Below are positions 6,729 to 6,730 of a stretch of DNA of 6,730 nt, one piece after another. How positions within the stretch are numbered: position 1 is the first letter of the stretch; each line of letters starts with the position of its first letter. The stretch lies in assembly GCA_047622145.1 (NCBI GenBank), contig JBLHMO010000158.1, forward strand, positions 1 through 6,730, read 5' to 3'. The stretch comes from Litorivivens sp047622145. Lineage in GTDB: Bacteria; Pseudomonadota; Gammaproteobacteria; Pseudomonadales; Spongiibacteraceae. The notes under the pieces are model-generated. The model saw only the letters and a program-made list of their open reading frames with translations. It did not search any database and was not told the DNA's origin. The position numbers and the translations under genes are program-made.

Positions 6729-6730
6729 AT

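Noticed and set aside
1..6730. Defence system, mobile element, CRISPR array or RNA gene.
   Set aside because: No transposase, integrase, nuclease, helicase or toxin motif, no regularly spaced repeats and no cloverleaf or ribosomal RNA sequence were seen on either strand.

Overview
The window is about 6.7 kb of bacterial DNA with every convincing gene on the + strand. It carries the 3' end of a leucine-rich-repeat protein (to 248), a complete TonB-dependent outer-membrane receptor (335-2653), and a tight three-gene catabolic cluster: a zinc alcohol dehydrogenase (2767-3810), a biotinyl-carboxyltransferase fusion (3850-5613) and an unusual enoyl-CoA hydratase/isomerase (best start 5656, end 6660). 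The last 70 bases hold no supported gene but do contain a hairpin. No tRNA, rRNA, CRISPR array, insertion sequence or phage gene was recognised, and no stretch longer than 300 bases is without a gene.

The organism is a Gram-negative bacterium, shown by the TonB receptor with a signal peptide and an aromatic C-terminus. The moderately GC-rich bases, the sequence style of the receptor and the mix of acyl-CoA genes suggest a marine-type gammaproteobacterium (Cellvibrionales, Halieaceae or Spongiibacteraceae-like). This assignment is inference and was not tested.

Layout. Positions 249-334 are a short AT-rich leader before the receptor, with a good ribosome-binding site and only weak promoter-like or Fur-like elements. 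Positions 2654-2766 separate the receptor from the dehydrogenase and hold two hairpins; the second pairs with the Shine-Dalgarno sequence of the dehydrogenase. The three enzyme genes are then separated by only 39 and 42 bases, as in an operon.

Function as a whole. The receptor could import a bulky or hydrophobic substrate. The dehydrogenase interconverts an alcohol and an aldehyde. The carboxyltransferase uses carboxybiotin to carboxylate an acyl-CoA, and the crotonase-family protein could hydrate an enoyl-CoA. The order alcohol oxidation, acyl-CoA carboxylation, hydration resembles the logic of acyclic terpene or branched-chain catabolism, but the carboxyltransferase looks like the single-chain long-chain acyl-CoA carboxylase type rather than the geranyl- or methylcrotonyl-CoA type. 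Biotin carboxylase, acyl-CoA ligase and aldehyde dehydrogenase are not in the window, so the substrate is unknown. The most notable points are the two-domain carboxylase subunit lacking its biotin carboxylase, the hydratase built from a shrunken inactive crotonase followed by an active core that ends early, and the hairpin masking the ribosome-binding site of the first enzyme gene.
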